Part shown: in pieces, positions 10,826 through 17,485 of the stretch | Numbering within the stretch: the stretch's first letter is position 1 | Layout: every line of letters begins with the position of its first letter | IMG/VR virus record: IMGVR_UViG_3300046011_002023 | Coordinates: 1-21,845 of that record | Source of the DNA: a virus | Direction: 5' to 3' (one strand) | DNA length: 21,845 bases | Translations under genes and position numbers: made by a program | Notes under the pieces: generated by a model | What the model saw: the letters and a program-made list of their open reading frames with translations, nothing else | Database searches by the model: none | Told to the model about the DNA's origin: nothing

Positions 10826-12120
10826 CCTACCAACTGCATCACGGCGACTGCCTTGAGGTATTGCGGTCCATGCCTGATTGCAGCGTGGATTCAATCGTTA
10901 CCGACCCGCCATATGGCTTGTCCTTCATGGGCAAGAAGTGGGACTACGATGTGCCAAGCGTTGATGTATGGGTGGAGTGCCTTCGGGTCTTGAAGCCTGG
11001 GGGTCATCTGCTGGCCTTTGCGGGGACGAGGACGCAGCACCGCATGGCGGTAAGGATTGAGGATGCAGGCTTTGAGATTCGGGATATGATTGCGTGGGTG
11101 TACGGGTCGGGATTCCCGAAGTCGCTGGATGTGAGCAAGGCGATTGATAAAAACAACGGAGAGGTTGGTAGGCTTTTGCGATTTACCGAATGGATGCGAA
11201 CCACAGGGTTAACATCTAAACAAATTGACCAAGCGACAGGAACCAATATGGGCGGCCACTATTTAACGGCCAAAAGTCAGCCAGCAATACCAACAAGAAA
11301 ACTTTGGGAAAAGTTGCGGCCTTTGTGCGGTCAGGTTCCTGAATGGGTTGATGACTTAGTTGAACGCATTGAAGCCGAGCGGAAGGTGGTTGGGCAGAAA
11401 ATAATAAACGGTGAAGAAGGAACGGCTGGAGGATATAAAAACGGTATAGCCTCAATACAAGGGGCAAACATTTCTATAAATCGCTCAATAGACATCACAA
11501 TAGCCGCCACCCCCGAAGCAAAGCAATGGCAAGGCTGGGGGACTGCACTCAAACCAGCACTTGAACCGATTACGGTGGCTCGAAAGCCCTTGATTGGCAC
11601 GGTAGCCGAGAACGTCCTGCAACACGGGACGGGAGCGATTAATGTGGATAGGTGTAGGGTGGGGGAACGAGAAAAGGAACAATTTACGGGCATAAAAAAC
11701 GGAAGCATAAATGCTTATGGGGATTATTTTTATCCAAAAGGCGAAAAGGCACTACCCGCTGGCCGCTGGCCCGCCAACTTCATCCACGATGGGAGCGAGG
11801 AAGCCACCGACCTGCTCAAAGATTCGGCCCGCTTCTTCTACTGCGCCAAAGCAAGCAAAGCGGATAGAGGCGAAAACCACCACCCAACCGTCAAGCCCAC
11901 CGACCTCATGCGTTACCTCTGCCGACTTGTAACCCCACCCAACGGAATCGTCCTCGACCCATTCATGGGTTCAGGCTCAACAGGCAAGGCGGCGATGCTG
12001 GAAGGCTTTGCGTTTGTCGGGATAGAACGGGAGGCTGAGTACATCGCTATATCCGAGAAACGCATTCAGGCACGCTCCAAACAAGTACAGGAGCAACCAA
12101 AGCAACTGACCCTTCTATGA
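10822..12120 (+). CDS. Beta-class DNA methyltransferase (second in window)
   Basis: The start ATG at 10822 (ATGA overlap) gives 432 residues; an upstream extension of the frame is not needed. Motif IV DPPYG is at residues 28-32, and motif I DPFMGSGST near 379-387, preceded by HHPTVKPTDLMRYL: the beta-class N6A/N4C architecture. FAGTRTQHRMAVRIEDAGFEIRDMIAWVYGSGFPKS is a common segment of phage DNA methyltransferases. The target-recognition region (about residues 110-310) is long, AT-richer in places and includes an HTH-like stretch (GLTSKQIDQATGTNMGGHYL). It probably protects phage DNA from restriction or tags it. Target sequence cannot be read. Confidence 0.88.
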   Translation: MTYQLHHGDCLEVLRSMPDCSVDSIVTDPPYGLSFMGKKWDYDVPSVDVWVECLRVLKPGGHLLAFAGTRTQHRMAVRIEDAGFEIRDMIAWVYGSGFPKSLDVSKAIDKNNGEVGRLLRFTEWMRTTGLTSKQIDQATGTNMGGHYLTAKSQPAIPTRKLWEKLRPLCGQVPEWVDDLVERIEAERKVVGQKIINGEEGTAGGYKNGIASIQGANISINRSIDITIAATPEAKQWQGWGTALKPALEPITVARKPLIGTVAENVLQHGTGAINVDRCRVGEREKEQFTGIKNGSINAYGDYFYPKGEKALPAGRWPANFIHDGSEEATDLLKDSARFFYCAKASKADRGENHHPTVKPTDLMRYLCRLVTPPNGIVLDPFMGSGSTGKAAMLEGFAFVGIEREAEYIAISEKRIQARSKQVQEQPKQLTLL

Positions 12121-12386
12121 CCCAAGACGAATACCTGTTGGCTCAAAAGCATCGCCATTACTGGGAGCAATACCAAGCTCACCTGTATATGAGGCTATCC
12201 CCCGAAGCGGTTGGCGACCTGCAAACCATCCTTGTAGCACACGGCCGACCGAACACGAATTGGTGGTGCGCGGACTGCGTAAAATCTGCCCTCTCCTACA
12301 TTTACGAACAGGCGGACCTGTTTCTCGAAGTCAATCAAAACACCATAACATACCCACTGAATGTCAACCCCCAAGGCGAAGGATGA
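12117..12386 (+). CDS. Hypothetical protein, 89 aa
   Basis: It is coupled to the methyltransferase by ATGA (12117-12120). The N-terminus is helical (DEYLLAQKHRHYWEQYQAHLYMRL), followed by a WWCADCVKSALSYIYEQADLF segment with one CxxC. It has no other metal-binding partner and no known family. The next gene overlaps by 26 nt. It may belong with packaging functions downstream, but that is positional inference only. Confidence 0.65.
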   Translation: MTQDEYLLAQKHRHYWEQYQAHLYMRLSPEAVGDLQTILVAHGRPNTNWWCADCVKSALSYIYEQADLFLEVNQNTITYPLNVNPQGEG

Positions 12387-12549
12387 CGAAGCCCAAGTGC
12401 AGGCTCGGATGGACTCGCTGATGATGGTCATTACGACCCTGTGCGACTGCATCGGAGCGGTGGACGATTCCAATGCCCCCAACGCATTTGCGGTAAAGAT
12501 GAAGATAGTGGACAAGATTGACGAACTGATTGATAAAATCGAATACTGA
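12361..12549 (+). CDS. Hypothetical helical protein, 62 aa
   Basis: An acidic, probably coiled-coil small protein: KDDEAQVQARMDSLMMVITTLCDCIGAV then AFAVKMKIVDKIDELIDKIEY. It overlaps the gene before (26 nt) and touches the terminase small subunit (TGATG at 12547-12551). It may be a terminase or head-associated accessory factor by position. No family is recognised. Confidence 0.6.
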   Translation: MSTPKAKDDEAQVQARMDSLMMVITTLCDCIGAVDDSNAPNAFAVKMKIVDKIDELIDKIEY

Positions 12550-12971
12550 TGGGAACCAGCAAGGGACACGGCAAGTACATTGAAACCCCCGAAAAGATGT
12601 GGGAGTATTTTGAGGCATACCGGGCAGAGGTCAAGAACAACCCAAGGACCAAGACCGTATTTCCCGGCAAGGATGCTATCCCCCAGTACGAACCCTTAGA
12701 GCGACCGCTGACCTTGGAAGGCTTTGAGAACTGGTGTGCGGATGCAGGTATCGTTCAGGACTTAGGGGATTATTTTGGGAACACAAAGGGCAACTACTCC
12801 GAGTATTCAGCCATCTGTTCACGCATAAGGCGGACCATTCGTCAAGACCAAATCGAGGGAGGCATGGTCGGTCAGTACAACCCATCCATCACTCAACGCT
12901 TGAACAACCTTGTGGAACGCCAAGAGAACACGGTCCACATCGAGCAACCCCTATTCCCCGACAATGACTGA
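12549..12971 (+). CDS. terS: Terminase small subunit
   Basis: The 140-residue protein lies directly before the large terminase. The sequence has MWEYFEAYRAEVKNNP, then LTLEGFENWC (helix-turn-helix-like start), a middle part with SAICSRIRRTIRQDQIEGGMVGQYNPSITQRLNNLVE, and a charged tail. The RQDQIEGGMVGQYNPSITQRLNNL segment is characteristic of P22 gp3-like and related small terminases that recognise the packaging site and form rings. Stop and next start overlap (TGATG-type, 12969-12973). Confidence 0.8.
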   Translation: MGTSKGHGKYIETPEKMWEYFEAYRAEVKNNPRTKTVFPGKDAIPQYEPLERPLTLEGFENWCADAGIVQDLGDYFGNTKGNYSEYSAICSRIRRTIRQDQIEGGMVGQYNPSITQRLNNLVERQENTVHIEQPLFPDND

Positions 12972-14167
12972 TGCCGTTAAAAGAGCAAGAGAAGTTCATC
13001 CGAACCACGGCCGTAAATAAGGTCCGTGAGTTAAAGCGGTTCGTCAAAGGGGTACAAGGCGGTTCCAGTGCGTCCAAGACGTACTCCATCCTTGCCGTTG
13101 AAATCGACTATTGCACGAAGAATCCCTACACGGAAACGAGCGTTGTAGCCGAATCCATCCCACACCTCAAGCGTGGGGCCATGAGGGACTTCATGAAGAT
13201 AATGACCGTTACAGGGCGGTTCAATGCTGCCCGATGGAACGCCACCGACTTTCGGTACAAGTTCGCTAACGGCTCTTACATCGAGTTCTTTTCGGCTGAC
13301 GATGATTCCAAGTTAAGGGGTGCAAGGAGGGACAGGCTCTACATGAACGAGGCGAACAACCTATCCTTCCACGCTTACACGGAATTGGCTGCACGAACCA
13401 AGCAATCGGTCATCCTTGACTGGAACCCGGTCAATGGGTTTTGGTTTCACTCCGAACTGATGCACGATGAGGACGTGGACTTCCTTATTCTAACCTACAA
13501 GGACAACGAAGCCTGCCCCAAGAGTGCGAGGGACTTCATCGAGAAAGCGAGGCTCAAGGCCGAAACTTCGGAGTATTGGGCAAACTGGTACAAGGTCTAC
13601 GGCCTCGGTCAGGTCGGGACGCTTCAGGGTGCGATATACGAGGACTTTGAGGTCGTGGAGGGTATAGATGTCAGCCGAGCGAAATTCGTCGCCTTGGGGC
13701 TTGACTGGGGGTTCAGCAACGACCCTACGGCCTTGGTCGCTATCTACCGCCAAGGGGACTGCCTGCTGATTCAAGAACTGCTCTACGCTACGGGCCTCAC
13801 GAACCAAGACATCGCAGACAAGTTGCGGTCGCTCGGCATCACAAGGGCTTGGGAAATCGTGGCGGATTCAGCCGAACCCAAGAGCATTGAAGAAATCTAT
13901 CGGTTAGGTTTCAACATCAAGCCGGCGGAGAAAGGCCCCGATTCGGTCAGGAACGGCATTGACATCCTGAAACGCTACAAGTTGCAGGTTACCAAGGATA
14001 GCACCAACCTCATCAAAGAACTACGGTCCTATACTTGGGCGACCGACAAGGAGGGCAAAAACACAGGGGTCCCGATTGACTCGTTCAACCACGCCTGCGA
14101 TGCTATGCGATATGTGGCTCTCAACAAGTTGAGGGTAAGCAATTCGGGAAAGTATGTTGTGGTGTAA
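12971..14167 (+). CDS. terL: Terminase large subunit
   Basis: The 398-residue ATPase-nuclease powers DNA packaging into the prohead. An atypical Walker A is VQGGSSASKT at residues 28-37, the PBSX/SPP1-like type. Walker B plus catalytic Glu is RLYMNEAN near 120-127, followed by the coupling segment ILDWNPVNGFWFH. The RNase-H-like nuclease domain shows its acidic residues in LGLDWGFSNDPTALV (about 238-252), VADSAEPKSI (about 297-306) and SFNHACDAMRYV near the C-terminus. It is full length for the family. The stop codon TAA overlaps the TAACTTTA box of the next operon. Confidence 0.95.
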   Translation: MPLKEQEKFIRTTAVNKVRELKRFVKGVQGGSSASKTYSILAVEIDYCTKNPYTETSVVAESIPHLKRGAMRDFMKIMTVTGRFNAARWNATDFRYKFANGSYIEFFSADDDSKLRGARRDRLYMNEANNLSFHAYTELAARTKQSVILDWNPVNGFWFHSELMHDEDVDFLILTYKDNEACPKSARDFIEKARLKAETSEYWANWYKVYGLGQVGTLQGAIYEDFEVVEGIDVSRAKFVALGLDWGFSNDPTALVAIYRQGDCLLIQELLYATGLTNQDIADKLRSLGITRAWEIVADSAEPKSIEEIYRLGFNIKPAEKGPDSVRNGIDILKRYKLQVTKDSTNLIKELRSYTWATDKEGKNTGVPIDSFNHACDAMRYVALNKLRVSNSGKYVVV

Positions 14168-14172
14168 CTTTA
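14165..14172 (+). promoter_or_regulatory. -7-like box TAACTTTA
   Basis: TAACTTTA then CCGCC then ATG. The same geometry recurs at 16823-16830 (TACATTTA, CCCAC, ATG). The box overlaps the terL stop codon and may start a late transcript that is nearly leaderless. Confidence 0.4.
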
Positions 14173-14177
14173 CCGCC

Positions 14178-14267
14178 ATGAACCTCGAATCCTTCCTTGA
14201 TTTGCTTTTGATTTTTGGCAGATTCGCTCTCTTATTGGTCTTGCTTTTTGCAATCGCTTCGCTATGA
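14178..14267 (+). CDS. Tiny membrane peptide, 29 aa
   Basis: It runs from the ATG at 14178 to the TGA at 14265-14267, ATGA-coupled to the next gene. Sequence MNLESFLDLLLIFGRFALLL then hydrophobic to the end is one transmembrane helix with an acidic N-terminus. A promoter-like box sits 13 nt before the ATG. It may be a real regulatory or holin-like peptide, or a leader ORF whose translation feeds the glycosyltransferase gene. Confidence 0.45.
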   Translation: MNLESFLDLLLIFGRFALLLVLLFAIASL

Positions 14268-14923
14268 AACTCATCCACTACTATCACATCTATTGCGGAG
14301 GCGGCGGCCAATGGCAACTTATCGTGAACCAACACATGATGGCCCTGTGCAACTACGGACTGATTGAGCAACTAGACGAGATTCGGGTCGGCATCGTTGG
14401 TCCACCAGAGCAGAGGAAGGCGGTCAAGGAAATACTTGACAATTCCCTGATAAAAGACAAGGTAAAGGTTGTCGTTACTCGTACCAACGCTTGGGAGCAG
14501 GCCACCCTGACCGAGATGTACAAGGCAAGCCAAACTGAGGATGCGGCGTACCTGTACGCTCATACCAAGGGCAGTTCCGACCCATCCCTCATCAACCAAC
14601 TTTGGTGCAGGTCGATGATTTTCTTCAACGTGGTTGCATGGGAGCGGTGTCTTGCAGAACTGGAGAACGCGGATGCGGTTGGAGCCTATTGGCTGACCAA
14701 GGAGGAGTTCCCCCAAATTGCAGACCACAACAACCCCGATGGCTACCCCTATTTCGCTGGCACGTTCTGGTGGGCCAAGTCATCGCATATCCGCAAGCTC
14801 GGCGAACCCGTGAGAGAACACCGCTGGCAGGCCGAGCATTGGATAGGCAAGGCCGAGGGGATGACCGTGTACAATTCCTGCAAGGGGTGGCCTGCACCCG
14901 ATAAGTTTATCATTACGTTTTAG
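14264..14923 (+). CDS. Glycosyltransferase-like protein, 219 aa
   Basis: The N-terminus MKLIHYYHIYCGGGGQW is followed by IRVGIVGPPEQRKAV, then AAYLYAHTKGSSDPSLINQLWCRSM and YPYFAGTFWWAKSSHIRKLG. The HTKG ... W-R-M ... FAGTFWW pattern is that of a glycosyltransferase family common in phages and capsule loci. A sugar acceptor is not predictable. It starts a three-gene group with a SAM methyltransferase and a GT-A enzyme between terminase and tail genes, suggesting virion or cell-surface glycan modification. No membrane segment is seen. Confidence 0.7.
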   Translation: MKLIHYYHIYCGGGGQWQLIVNQHMMALCNYGLIEQLDEIRVGIVGPPEQRKAVKEILDNSLIKDKVKVVVTRTNAWEQATLTEMYKASQTEDAAYLYAHTKGSSDPSLINQLWCRSMIFFNVVAWERCLAELENADAVGAYWLTKEEFPQIADHNNPDGYPYFAGTFWWAKSSHIRKLGEPVREHRWQAEHWIGKAEGMTVYNSCKGWPAPDKFIITF

Positions 14924-14925
14924 TC

Positions 14926-15414
14926 ATGTACCATTTACTTCCAACCGACCGACCCATAAAGGGCATTGAAATTGGCTTATGTCAAGGCCACAATTCCGTG
15001 CGAATGCTTAACCGACTGCCAAACCTACACCTGACCGCCATTGACCCGTTTGAGGGTTATGAGGATTGGGGTGGATATGTGAGTTCCGAAATCCTGCAAG
15101 GCAGAGAGGTCACGGCATTGCGAGCATTGGAATCGTTTTCCGAAAGGTTTACTTTTATTAAGCGATATTCCGATGCAGCCCTTGAACTGCTACCCGATGA
15201 AGCGTTTGACTTTGTGTACGTTGATGGCGACCATTCCTACAAATGGGCCTTGCACGATATGACCAACTACTGGAACAAGGTCAAGTCGGGCGGTGTGCTT
15301 TGCGGACATGACCGTTCCCTTTCGGGAGTGGCCCAAGCCCTTGCCGAGTTCGGAAAAGGCTTTACCCCAAGCGAAGAACCACAAGGCGATTCTTGGTACA
15401 TTGTTAAACCATGA
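14926..15414 (+). CDS. Class I SAM-dependent methyltransferase (Methyltransf_24-like), 162 aa
   Basis: Motif I is IKGIEIGLCQGHNSVRML (residues about 11-28), where the usual GxGxG reads IGLCQG. An acidic residue ends strand 2 (LTAIDPFEGY), and FDFVYVDGDHSYKWALHDMTNYWNKVKSGGVLCGHD (about 115-150) is the Methyltransf_24 core. These enzymes methylate sugars or small molecules rather than DNA. It is sandwiched between two glycosyltransferases, so O-methylation of a glycan is likely. It is ATGA-coupled to the next gene (15411-15414). Confidence 0.75.
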   Translation: MYHLLPTDRPIKGIEIGLCQGHNSVRMLNRLPNLHLTAIDPFEGYEDWGGYVSSEILQGREVTALRALESFSERFTFIKRYSDAALELLPDEAFDFVYVDGDHSYKWALHDMTNYWNKVKSGGVLCGHDRSLSGVAQALAEFGKGFTPSEEPQGDSWYIVKP

Positions 15415-16061
15415 AAATCCCCGTCATCATCAACAACCGCAACCTGCTGACTTGGCCCAAGGCGATGGTCAGGGATTTGAGCAAGTGGGAGGGGATTGGT
15501 GACATCTACATCGTGGACAACGGTTCAACATACGAGCCGCTCTTGGACTGGTACGCAACAAAGCCCTGCGAGGTTATTTCCTTGGGCGAGAATGCAGGTC
15601 ATCAAGCGCCATGGCTTTGCGGATTGGTGGAGCGTCTTGGCTCGCCAATGTACGCCGTGACCGACCCCGACCTCGACCTTTCCAAGACCAGCAGGCAGAC
15701 CATCGTCAAGTGCGTTGAGTGGTTGCAGATGTTTCCGACTGTGGGCAAGGTTGGTCTATCCTTACGCTGGGATGACGTGCCACCACGGTCATCGTATTAC
15801 ACCCACGTCAACACCTACGAGGCTAATCGTCAGCAAGGGTCAAGGATAGTCAATGCGGCCAAGATTGACGTGCCTATCGACACCACGTTTGCGGTGTACA
15901 ACAGGCAGGACTACTTCATTGGAGGCGTTTCGCTCTTGGAATCCGCAAGGCATATTCCTTGGTACTATTCCGAAAAAGAACGCAAGGCTGACAAGGAGTT
16001 CAGTCAGTACCTTGCATCGGCATCGGCGGCATCGTCTTACAAAACCTTCCTAAACCTATGA
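15411..16061 (+). CDS. GT-A fold glycosyltransferase (family 2-like), 216 aa
   Basis: IPVIINNRNLLTWPKAMVRDL is followed by IYIVDNGSTYEPLLDWY (strand plus DNGS nucleotide-sugar binding site), then ENAGHQAPW and the DxD-type metal motif TDPDLDL near residue 86. The C-terminal part carries YYTHVNTYEANRQ and an acceptor-side FAVYNRQDYFIGGV. It belongs to the glycan-modification group with the two genes before it. The C-terminal ASASAASSYKTFLNL is low-complexity. It is coupled to the tail chaperone gene by ATGA (16058-16061). Confidence 0.75.
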   Translation: MKIPVIINNRNLLTWPKAMVRDLSKWEGIGDIYIVDNGSTYEPLLDWYATKPCEVISLGENAGHQAPWLCGLVERLGSPMYAVTDPDLDLSKTSRQTIVKCVEWLQMFPTVGKVGLSLRWDDVPPRSSYYTHVNTYEANRQQGSRIVNAAKIDVPIDTTFAVYNRQDYFIGGVSLLESARHIPWYYSEKERKADKEFSQYLASASAASSYKTFLNL

Positions 16062-16624
16062 AACTCCAAGACCTCACCATCGACCAATTCCAGCGCATTG
16101 CCGCTTTGGAATTATCCCCTGCCCTGAACGATGCAGACAAGCGATTGGGCGTGGTTGCGATTGTGGAGGGAGTGGAGGTCGCTATGGTCAGGGATATGCC
16201 AGCCACGGCACTCACAAAGCGTTACAAGGCTATCGTCAAGGAATGGAACGAACTGCCTGCATTGGCTTACAAGCGTAAGTTCAAGGCAGGTGGCAAGTGG
16301 TGGATTCCCACGGTGTTCACGGATGAGTTAACCGCAGGGCAGCTCATCGACCTGATGGATATGAACACCACGGACGAGCGCCAACTGGTGCAGAATCTTC
16401 ACCGCATCATGGCAACGCTGTGCAGGGAAGCAGGGTTCATGGGTTGGTTCCCGAAGAAGTACGATGGGGCAGGCCATGCCGATAGGGCCGAACTGCTCAA
16501 AACCAACGCCAAGGTCGGCGATGTTTGGGGGGTGGTCAGTTTTTTTTTGCTAAGTTCCGAAAGCTACTTGAAAATTTTGAGCGACTATTCCAAGCACCTG
16601 ACGAAGGTGGCGAAGGGCCTGTAA
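16058..16624 (+). CDS. Tail assembly chaperone, short form (G-like), 188 aa
   Basis: An unframeshifted ORF of 188 residues. MKLQDLTIDQFQRIAALELS then RYKAIVKEWNELPALAYKRKF and LTAGQLIDLMDMNTTDERQLVQNLHRIMATLC resemble tail assembly chaperones of Bacteroidota phages. These bind the tape-measure protein before tail tube polymerisation. A nine-T run at 16540-16548 near its end and an open -1 frame beyond it give the longer GT-like product. The gene is placed upstream of the tail genes, as in lambda G/GT. Confidence 0.65.
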   Translation: MKLQDLTIDQFQRIAALELSPALNDADKRLGVVAIVEGVEVAMVRDMPATALTKRYKAIVKEWNELPALAYKRKFKAGGKWWIPTVFTDELTAGQLIDLMDMNTTDERQLVQNLHRIMATLCREAGFMGWFPKKYDGAGHADRAELLKTNAKVGDVWGVVSFFLLSSESYLKILSDYSKHLTKVAKGL

Positions 16625-16803
16625 CGAACCCCCTCGCAGGCTACGGTTGGCTGATGGTCGTGTGGAGGATGGCCAACAAGGATGTCCTGAAGTTCGATGC
16701 CATCTTTGCGATGAAGGCGGTGGAGTTCTTGAACTATGCCCTGCTGATTCACGACATTTTGGAGGCGGAGAGGATGGAAGCGGAGAGGGCGAGGCGTAGG
16801 TAG
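16058..16803 (+). CDS. Tail assembly chaperone frameshift product (GT-like), about 248 aa
   Basis: In the zero frame the codons at the run are AGT TTT TTT TTG. A -1 slip on T TTT TTT (or T TTT TTG) enters a frame reading FFFAKFRKLLENFERLFQAPDEGG and onward to WRMANKDVLKFDAIFAMKAVEFLNYALLIHDILEAERMEAERARRR, ending at 16803. The extension has no good start of its own near the overlap and looks like a T domain (charged helical tail, W-x-MANKDVLKF). I saw no strong downstream pseudoknot. An independent start at the ATG at 16652 is the alternative. Confidence 0.55.
16540..16548 (+). promoter_or_regulatory. Slippery nine-T run for -1 frameshift
   Basis: Nine consecutive T follow CAG. Both T-TTT-TTT and T-TTT-TTG re-pairing allow a -1 slip, placing translation in the frame that stays open to 16803. 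Confidence 0.55.
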
Positions 16804-16822
16804 GACACTATCAGGCGCAGGG

Positions 16823-16830
16823 TACATTTA
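16823..16830 (+). promoter_or_regulatory. -7-like box TACATTTA
   Basis: TACATTTA then CCCAC then ATG (16836), the same spacing as at 14165. It lies in the short gap after the chaperone extension and may head the tail operon. Confidence 0.4.
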
Positions 16831-16835
16831 CCCAC

Positions 16836-17483
16836 ATGGAAACAACCATCCTTGCGAATGGCAAGCCCGTAGGTAAGTTCGGCAGCGGTTCGATGAAGGG
16901 CGTCGACCAAACCGCTTTGGAGGGCATTGGTTCAGTCGCCGGCCCCAAAGGTGGAGGCAAGTCGCCAACCTATGACGTGCTGGTCAAGTGGATTGAACGG
17001 GTCATTGAACTTGCGAAGAAGAACCTCGAAGCAGCCAACGCAAACGCAGGGGGAACGCTATCGGCATCCATCGCACCCGAAGACATCGAACTTTCCGCAA
17101 AGCAAATCGTCGTGGCTATCATGGCTAACCCCTATTGGAAGTACGTTGACCAAGGGGTGCGAGGCAAAACGTCAAGTGCAAAGGCTCCGAGGTCGCCATT
17201 CCAATACAGGGACAAGTTCCCACCTGCCCAAGCAATGGCCGACTGGATTGCCAACAAGGGTATTCCCGTTGTGCCGACCTATTCCCGTGAACTCAAGCGG
17301 ATGCGGACCAAGCAGGAGCAGGGATTGGTCGATGGCAGGTCGGTCGCTTACTGGGTATTCCAGCGAGGCACACGGGCCACGAACTTCATGTCTAACGCCC
17401 TATCCCCCGAAATGATAGACGTTTTGGTGAACACAATCGCTGAAACCCTTGGCAAATCGGTAAGCGTAGCAACTAAACTATAA
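16836..17483 (+). CDS. Probable neck or tail-completion protein (HK97 gp10-like), 215 aa
   Basis: A basic, glycine-rich N-terminus (KFGSGSMKGVDQTALEGIGSVAGPKGGGK) is followed by VLVKWIERVIELAKKNL, ANPYWKYVDQGVRGK, FQYRDKFPPAQAMADWIANKGIP and AYWVFQRGTRATNFMSNAL then DVLVNTIAETLGKS. The Y-V-x-x-G...FPP...W pattern with a C-terminal N-F-x-x-x-A-L ending occurs in phage head-tail joining and minor tail proteins. Position between tail chaperone and large tail proteins fits tail completion or neck. Homology is guessed from pattern and position. Confidence 0.45.
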   Translation: METTILANGKPVGKFGSGSMKGVDQTALEGIGSVAGPKGGGKSPTYDVLVKWIERVIELAKKNLEAANANAGGTLSASIAPEDIELSAKQIVVAIMANPYWKYVDQGVRGKTSSAKAPRSPFQYRDKFPPAQAMADWIANKGIPVVPTYSRELKRMRTKQEQGLVDGRSVAYWVFQRGTRATNFMSNALSPEMIDVLVNTIAETLGKSVSVATKL

Positions 17484-17485
17484 CA

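Noticed and set aside
16525-16803. Independent gene in the -1 frame starting at a TTG at 16525
   Set aside because: TTG with no leader, and the residues before the T-run (MGGGQ) add nothing. Better explained as the frameshift extension.
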